DNA of 64,000 nt from Bradyrhizobium agreste. Lineage in GTDB: Bacteria > Pseudomonadota > Alphaproteobacteria > Rhizobiales > Xanthobacteraceae. Made by a program: the position numbers and the translations under genes. Below the pieces are notes generated by a model, which was given only the letters and a program-made list of their open reading frames with translations, was not told the origin of the DNA and did not search any database. The stretch covers positions 1-64,000 of the forward strand of contig NZ_JACCHP010000002.1 of NCBI RefSeq assembly GCF_016031625.1. Reading direction: 5' to 3'. Of this stretch, positions 60,703-64,000 are shown piece after piece (position 1 is the stretch's first letter; the number at the start of each line of letters is the position of its first letter).

Positions 60703-62172
60703 ATGCAAAAAATTCCGACCAATTCGTCCTCCCGAGCCAAGCCCGAGCTTCCGCTCGACCTCACCGGCCCTCACGTCACGGCCGGCGCTTCCGCCGCGCA
60801 CCGGCTCTATCAGGCGCTGTGCGAAATGATCGTCTCCGGCCTGGTCAGGCCGGGCGAGCCGCTGCCGCCGTCACGGACGCTGGCCAGGCAGACCGGCTTC
60901 CGCCGCAACGCCGTCGTCACCGCCTATGAGCGCCTGATTGCCGACGGCTTTGCCGACGCAACGGTCGGCTCCGGAACGTTCGTCGCGGCGCGTATCCCCA
61001 AGCGCGCCGCCGAGCCGAACAAGCCGAAGGTCGCTCTCGAAGCGCCAAAGCAAGGCGCGTTTGCGCTGGGCTGTACCCACATCGACGAGCGCGCCGTACA
61101 GCGCTTTCGCGCTTTCGTCGGCCGCCGCATGCGCGCATTCGGACCCGAGCACCTGCATTATGGCGATCCTCGCGGCAGCCGCGAGCTGCGCGTGGCGATC
61201 GCGGACCATCTCTTGTCGGCGCGGGGGCTGCGTTGCGACCCCGACCAGATCATGCTGACCTCGGGCACGCTGCACGCGCTACGGATCGTGCTGAGCGCGA
61301 TCCTGGGATCCAGCGACCAGGTCTGGTGCGAGGACCCGGGCTATCCCGCCGCGCGAAAAACCATCGCCCATTGCGGTTATCGCACCGTGCCTGTCCCGGT
61401 GGACGAACACGGGATGCGCGTCGCCAAAGGCCGCATCGCGGCGCCGTCCGCGCGCGCGGCCTACGTCACACCGTCGCACCAGTTTCCGCTTGGCATGCAA
61501 ATGTCGATGCCGCGGCGGCTCGAGCTTCTGGACTGGGCGAAACAGGCAGGCGCATTCGTGCTCGAGGACGATTACGACAGCGAGTTCCGCTATGACGGCG
61601 CGCCGCTGATGTCGCTCGCCGGCATCGATCGCCTCCAGCGCGTGATCTACCTCGGCACCTTTGCCAAGACGCTGTTTCCGGGCTTGCGCATCGGCTATTG
61701 CGCCCTGCCCGAACGCCTGATCGCCGACGTGACGGCGGCGCGCGCGGCGCTCGACCGTTTTCCCGGCACGCTGATGGAGGGCGCGGTGGCGGATATGCTC
61801 AATTCCGGCGCCTTCGCCGCGAACCTGAAGCGCGTGCGGAAACTCTATCGCGAAGCCCGCGACGTGCTCGCCGAGACGCTGGAAGTCGCGTCCGGTGGCG
61901 CGCTTTCGGTGCCGGTGCCATCACAAGGCCTGCATCTTGTCGCGCGGTTCGATCCTGCCGTCGATCCGGCGGTGGCGGCGCATGCCAAGCAAGCGGCCGG
62001 CGCCGAAGGCTGGCTATTGGCGGACACTTATTCGCGCGGGCGTCCCCTGCCCGGCTTCGTACTGGGATTTTCCGGGCATCCGATGCCACAGCTCGTGGCC
62101 TCTGCCGAACGTCTCGCGAGGGAATCGCGCGCCGCGTTGGGCGCAAGGCGAACATCGCCCCGCCGGGCGTGA
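60703..62172 (+). CDS. MocR/PdxR-type regulator (GntR HTH fused to aminotransferase)
   Basis: The 489-residue protein has an N-terminal GntR winged helix (about 25-90: LYQALCEMIVSGLVRPGEPL, LARQTGFRRNAVVTAYERLI). A fold-type I aminotransferase domain follows, with LTSGTLHALRIVLSA, CEDPGYPAARKTI, VTPSHQFPLGMQMSMPRR, VLEDDYDSEFRYDG and the PLP lysine in YLGTFAKTLFPGLRIGY. MocR proteins sense PLP or an amino-PLP adduct. ATG 60703 was preferred over TTG 60679. The target is probably the divergent flavoprotein gene. Confidence 0.92.
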   Translation: MQKIPTNSSSRAKPELPLDLTGPHVTAGASAAHRLYQALCEMIVSGLVRPGEPLPPSRTLARQTGFRRNAVVTAYERLIADGFADATVGSGTFVAARIPKRAAEPNKPKVALEAPKQGAFALGCTHIDERAVQRFRAFVGRRMRAFGPEHLHYGDPRGSRELRVAIADHLLSARGLRCDPDQIMLTSGTLHALRIVLSAILGSSDQVWCEDPGYPAARKTIAHCGYRTVPVPVDEHGMRVAKGRIAAPSARAAYVTPSHQFPLGMQMSMPRRLELLDWAKQAGAFVLEDDYDSEFRYDGAPLMSLAGIDRLQRVIYLGTFAKTLFPGLRIGYCALPERLIADVTAARAALDRFPGTLMEGAVADMLNSGAFAANLKRVRKLYREARDVLAETLEVASGGALSVPVPSQGLHLVARFDPAVDPAVAAHAKQAAGAEGWLLADTYSRGRPLPGFVLGFSGHPMPQLVASAERLARESRAALGARRTSPRRA

Positions 62173-62239
62173 CGAAGCTTCCCTATCAGAATCGCCCGCC
62201 GCTCCCTAGATTGCGGCATCGATGCCGGGACCTCATATC

Positions 62240-62485
62240 ATGCTGCTGCGCCGTGCGACTTGCCTTTCGCTGCTGTTCTCCATCGCGCTTGCCTCGACGG
62301 CACGCGCCGCCACCATCGGACGGGAGCAGGACATCGGCGATCTCAAGCTCGGCCAGCGCGTGCTCGTGGATGACGGAACCTGCCCCGCTGGCCAGGTCAG
62401 GGAAGTGCGCGGCGCGAAAATGACCGACAAGGGAGTCTCGCGCACGAGCTCCTGCGTGCCGCGGCACGGACCGAAAACGAAGTGA
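62240..62485 (+). CDS. Small secreted protein (DUF6719-like)
   Basis: The 81-residue protein has a signal peptide (MLLRRATCLSLLFSIALAST, cut near ARA). The mature part contains REQDIGDLKLGQRVLVDDGT and CPAGQVREVRGAKMT, with one Cys pair (TCPAG and SSCVPR). The pattern is familiar from small Bradyrhizobium periplasmic proteins. Function is unknown. ATG 62240 was chosen over 62222 because it places the basic n-region correctly. Confidence 0.65.
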   Translation: MLLRRATCLSLLFSIALASTARAATIGREQDIGDLKLGQRVLVDDGTCPAGQVREVRGAKMTDKGVSRTSSCVPRHGPKTK

Positions 62486-62497
62486 TGATCCGAGAAG

Positions 62498-62860
62498 TTA
62501 TTTCGCCGGATCGAACATGCACTGCAAGGTCGGTTTGGCGATCTTGGTGAAGGTCGGGCCGATCTCGCTGTGCTTGGAGGCCGGCACCCAATCGGTCTCG
62601 ATGGTGGGCACGCCGGTCTCGCTGATGCCGCGCAACAGCGCTTCGCGCAGATCGCGATCCTCGACGGCTGCGGCGGCGTGATCGTGCAGGCAGCCGCAGA
62701 CTTCCTCCGGATGCTCCCAGCGCCCGAGCATGCGCGGCGCACACTGGCGCACGAATTCGCCACGCGGATCCGGTAGCCTGGAAGGTGAGCGAACCTGCGC
62801 CTGAACGGAGCTGATTGTCAGAAGGGACACGAACGCTGCGGCGCAGAAACGAAGCAACAT
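62498..62860 (-). CDS. Small secreted cysteine-containing protein
   Basis: The 120-residue protein has a signal peptide (MLLRFCAAAFVSLLTISSVQ, cut near AQA). The mature helical domain has cysteines in RQCAPRML, EEVCGCLHDH and TLQCMFD, so two disulfides are possible. It is convergent with the gene at 62240, 12 bp away. Periplasmic and unrecognised. Confidence 0.65.
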   Translation of the reverse strand: MLLRFCAAAFVSLLTISSVQAQVRSPSRLPDPRGEFVRQCAPRMLGRWEHPEEVCGCLHDHAAAAVEDRDLREALLRGISETGVPTIETDWVPASKHSEIGPTFTKIAKPTLQCMFDPAK

Positions 62861-62893
62861 GATGGGCTTTGCCGGCTGTTGTGCTGTGTGCGG

Positions 62894-63058
62894 TCAGAAG
62901 CGCGCGGCAACGATGATCGGCTGAGCGGCCGGCACCGCCACGGGCGAGCCGCTGTACTGGAAGGTGCCGATACCGGGGAGATTGCCGTCGGGCGCCCCCG
63001 CCAACGAGGAGCCGGCGAGCACGAAACCGAAAGCAAGAATGAAGCTGAGCGCGCGCAT
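62894..63058 (-). CDS. Very small secreted protein (54 residues)
   Basis: From ATG 63058 (GGGA about 8 nt upstream) the frame encodes a clean signal peptide (MRALSFILAFGFVLAGSSLA, cut after LAG or GA). A 33-residue mature chain follows: PDGNLPGIGTFQYSGSPVAV and PAAQPIIVAARF. There is no cysteine. It lies 33 bp upstream of the gene starting at 62860 in the same direction, so they may form an operon. Confidence 0.6.
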   Translation of the reverse strand: MRALSFILAFGFVLAGSSLAGAPDGNLPGIGTFQYSGSPVAVPAAQPIIVAARF

Positions 63059-63170
63059 GATGTGTGTCCCAATTCGGTGGCCGGCGGTGTGCCGAGGTCG
63101 TTATGAGCCTGATAACCATGGGCGGTTTCGCGCGTGATGCGCCAAAAGCTGAAAATGGTTTCGTCTTCGT

Positions 63171-63211
63171 GAGAATTGTTTCGTCCCGGCCGCGGCAACG
63201 AAACAATTCTC
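63171..63211. promoter_or_regulatory. Perfect 14-bp inverted repeat, possible operator or RNA hairpin
   Basis: GAGAATTGTTTCGT (63171-63184) and ACGAAACAATTCTC (63198-63211) form a perfect palindrome around a 13-nt GC-rich spacer. A further half-like AATGGTTTCGT lies at 63154-63164. It stands 113 bp upstream of the small secreted gene (minus strand) and has no T-run. The rest of 63059-63464 holds no convincing gene. Confidence 0.5.
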
Positions 63212-63473
63212 GGAAAATGCCAGTTATTTCAGACATCTCACTCGGCAGGCCAAAGTCGCCTGGCAAGTTCCGGCGCCGGCACGGACATGCGCCCTGCGCA
63301 GGTGTCGTCACGCGGCCGCCGCGCGCGCTTCACATGCATTTTACGTTTTTCTGGTGAAAGGACGGCAACAGAAGGCTGGACCCTGTCGAACCTGGGTTGG
63401 TTCGCCAACGACCCAAGCCCTCGAAACCGAGACGCCCGGATCACCGGGCGCGTTCACGTGAGGGATGGCCATG

Positions 63474-63683
63474 ATGTCGGCAAATCGCGCAACGCCGCGC
63501 GATGAAAATCCACCGACGGATCGTGCAGATCAACCGATCATTCGCGGCAGCGCCGGCGCAATGGCGCTGCAATCGAGCCGCGGCCTCGAGGCCGCGCCGC
63601 AGACGTTCGTGCGGCTGACCGGGTCGCGCCTTGCGGCGCCGCGCGAGCGCCACCGGGTGAACGCAAGCCCGTCGCAGGTGTGA
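63474..63683 (+). CDS. Possible small hypothetical protein
   Basis: A frame of about 69 residues (MSANRATPRDENPPTDRADQ, then PIIRGSAGAMALQSSRGLEA) has GAGGG about 7-10 nt before the ATGs at 63471/63474. It is polar with no signal or domain. It overlaps an antisense frame of equal length. I regard it as only weakly supported. Confidence 0.3.
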   Translation: MSANRATPRDENPPTDRADQPIIRGSAGAMALQSSRGLEAAPQTFVRLTGSRLAAPRERHRVNASPSQV

Positions 63684-63694
63684 ACGCAACTGCG

Positions 63695-64000
63695 TCACTG
63701 CGTAAAGAACTCGCCGCACTTCTGAATGTTTGCATCCGCCGGTCCCCACGGCATGATCGGCACGGTCGAGGTCGAGTTCTTCGGCGAGCCTTCGATCAGC
63801 TTGTCCGAATAGACCATGTAGACCAGCACGTTGCGCTTGGCGTCGCAGCCGCGCACGATCTGCATCTTCTTGAAGAACAGCGACCGGCGCTGGCGGAACA
63901 TGTCGTCGCCCTGCTCCATCTTGTGCTTGAACTTGATCGGACCGACCTGGCGGCAGGCCAGCGAGATGTCGGAGACCTCCTCGGCAAGGCCGAGCCAGCC
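63695..64000 (-). CDS. creA: CreA family protein, 5' end outside the window (partial)
   Basis: The frame is open at the window edge and encodes the last 101 residues of a CreA protein: WLGLAEEVSDISLACRQVGP, then DDMFRQRRSLFFKKMQIVRG, NVLVYMVYSDKLIEGSPKNS and TVPIMPWG. CreA is a small exported protein of about 150-170 residues conserved in proteobacteria, of unknown function despite its place next to creBCD in E. coli. The N-terminal signal is not visible here. Confidence 0.88.
   Translation of the reverse strand, partial: GWLGLAEEVSDISLACRQVGPIKFKHKMEQGDDMFRQRRSLFFKKMQIVRGCDAKRNVLVYMVYSDKLIEGSPKNSTSTVPIMPWGPADANIQKCGEFFTQ

Noticed and set aside
63238..63444. 68-codon minus-strand frame near the inverted repeat
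   Set aside because: No ribosome site or recognisable family, and Arg/Pro-rich shadow composition.

Overview
The window looks like chromosomal DNA of a Bradyrhizobium-type alphaproteobacterium (Rhizobiales). The evidence is very high GC with GC-rich codon use, a eukaryote-like glutamine synthetase II (glnII) with its own sigma-54 promoter, alphaproteobacterial families (GcrA, DUF2336, DUF6894, DUF3750, DUF2735), and dispersed intergenic repeats of the kind common in Bradyrhizobium. I see no rRNA, tRNA, CRISPR array, insertion sequence or prophage.

Layout. 1-9.9 kb: small metabolic and envelope genes (VOC protein, PNPOx-like protein, a phnA remnant, an M15-like cell-wall protein, pdxY, an SMR pump, an SH3 protein with heptad repeats), then a mobA-like hydroxybenzoate hydroxylase divergent from a MarR regulator. 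10-18.3 kb: small secreted and membrane proteins, an L,D-transpeptidase lipoprotein, an SDR, and the minC-minD-minE division-site operon. 18.3-28.4 kb: a dispersed repeat, an orphan TRAP binding protein, a Tlde1/DUF2778 protein, a chemoreceptor, an FMN reductase, an AraC regulator, and a DUF2336-PilZ-HD-GYP operon that looks like a c-di-GMP module. 28.4-34.8 kb: nitroreductase, a frameshifted HSL-type esterase, a dienelactone-hydrolase-like protein, a PsiF-like protein, a periplasmic asparaginase and an ABC-F ATPase.

34.8-40 kb is an accessory-looking stretch. It is lower in GC in places and has sparse, short genes: a decayed DUF3750 gene, dodecin, an ABM-like protein, an acidic-tail protein, a short GcrA paralogue, tiny proteins and an H-NS-family protein. 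40-49 kb holds a large BTAD/ATPase/TPR regulator interrupted by a frameshift, an adenylate cyclase lying between direct repeats of a GrlR-like gene end, two intact GrlR-like genes and a Sel1-repeat protein.

49-64 kb is core-like. glnII is divergent from a GstI-like DUF2735 gene. Next come a MliC-like inhibitor, a tyrosine phosphatase, an SDR, a DUF2161 protein, a GNAT and a thioesterase. A kynurenine operon (formamidase, tryptophan dioxygenase, kynureninase) converts tryptophan to anthranilate. An M20 deacylase, a PNPOx-like protein divergent from a MocR regulator, small secreted proteins and the 3' part of a creA gene close the window.

I did not find a convincing wholly new system. The strongest leads are the glnII/DUF2735 divergent locus, the cyclase between GrlR-like repeats, the c-di-GMP operon, the accessory stretch, and several broken genes that need read-level confirmation.
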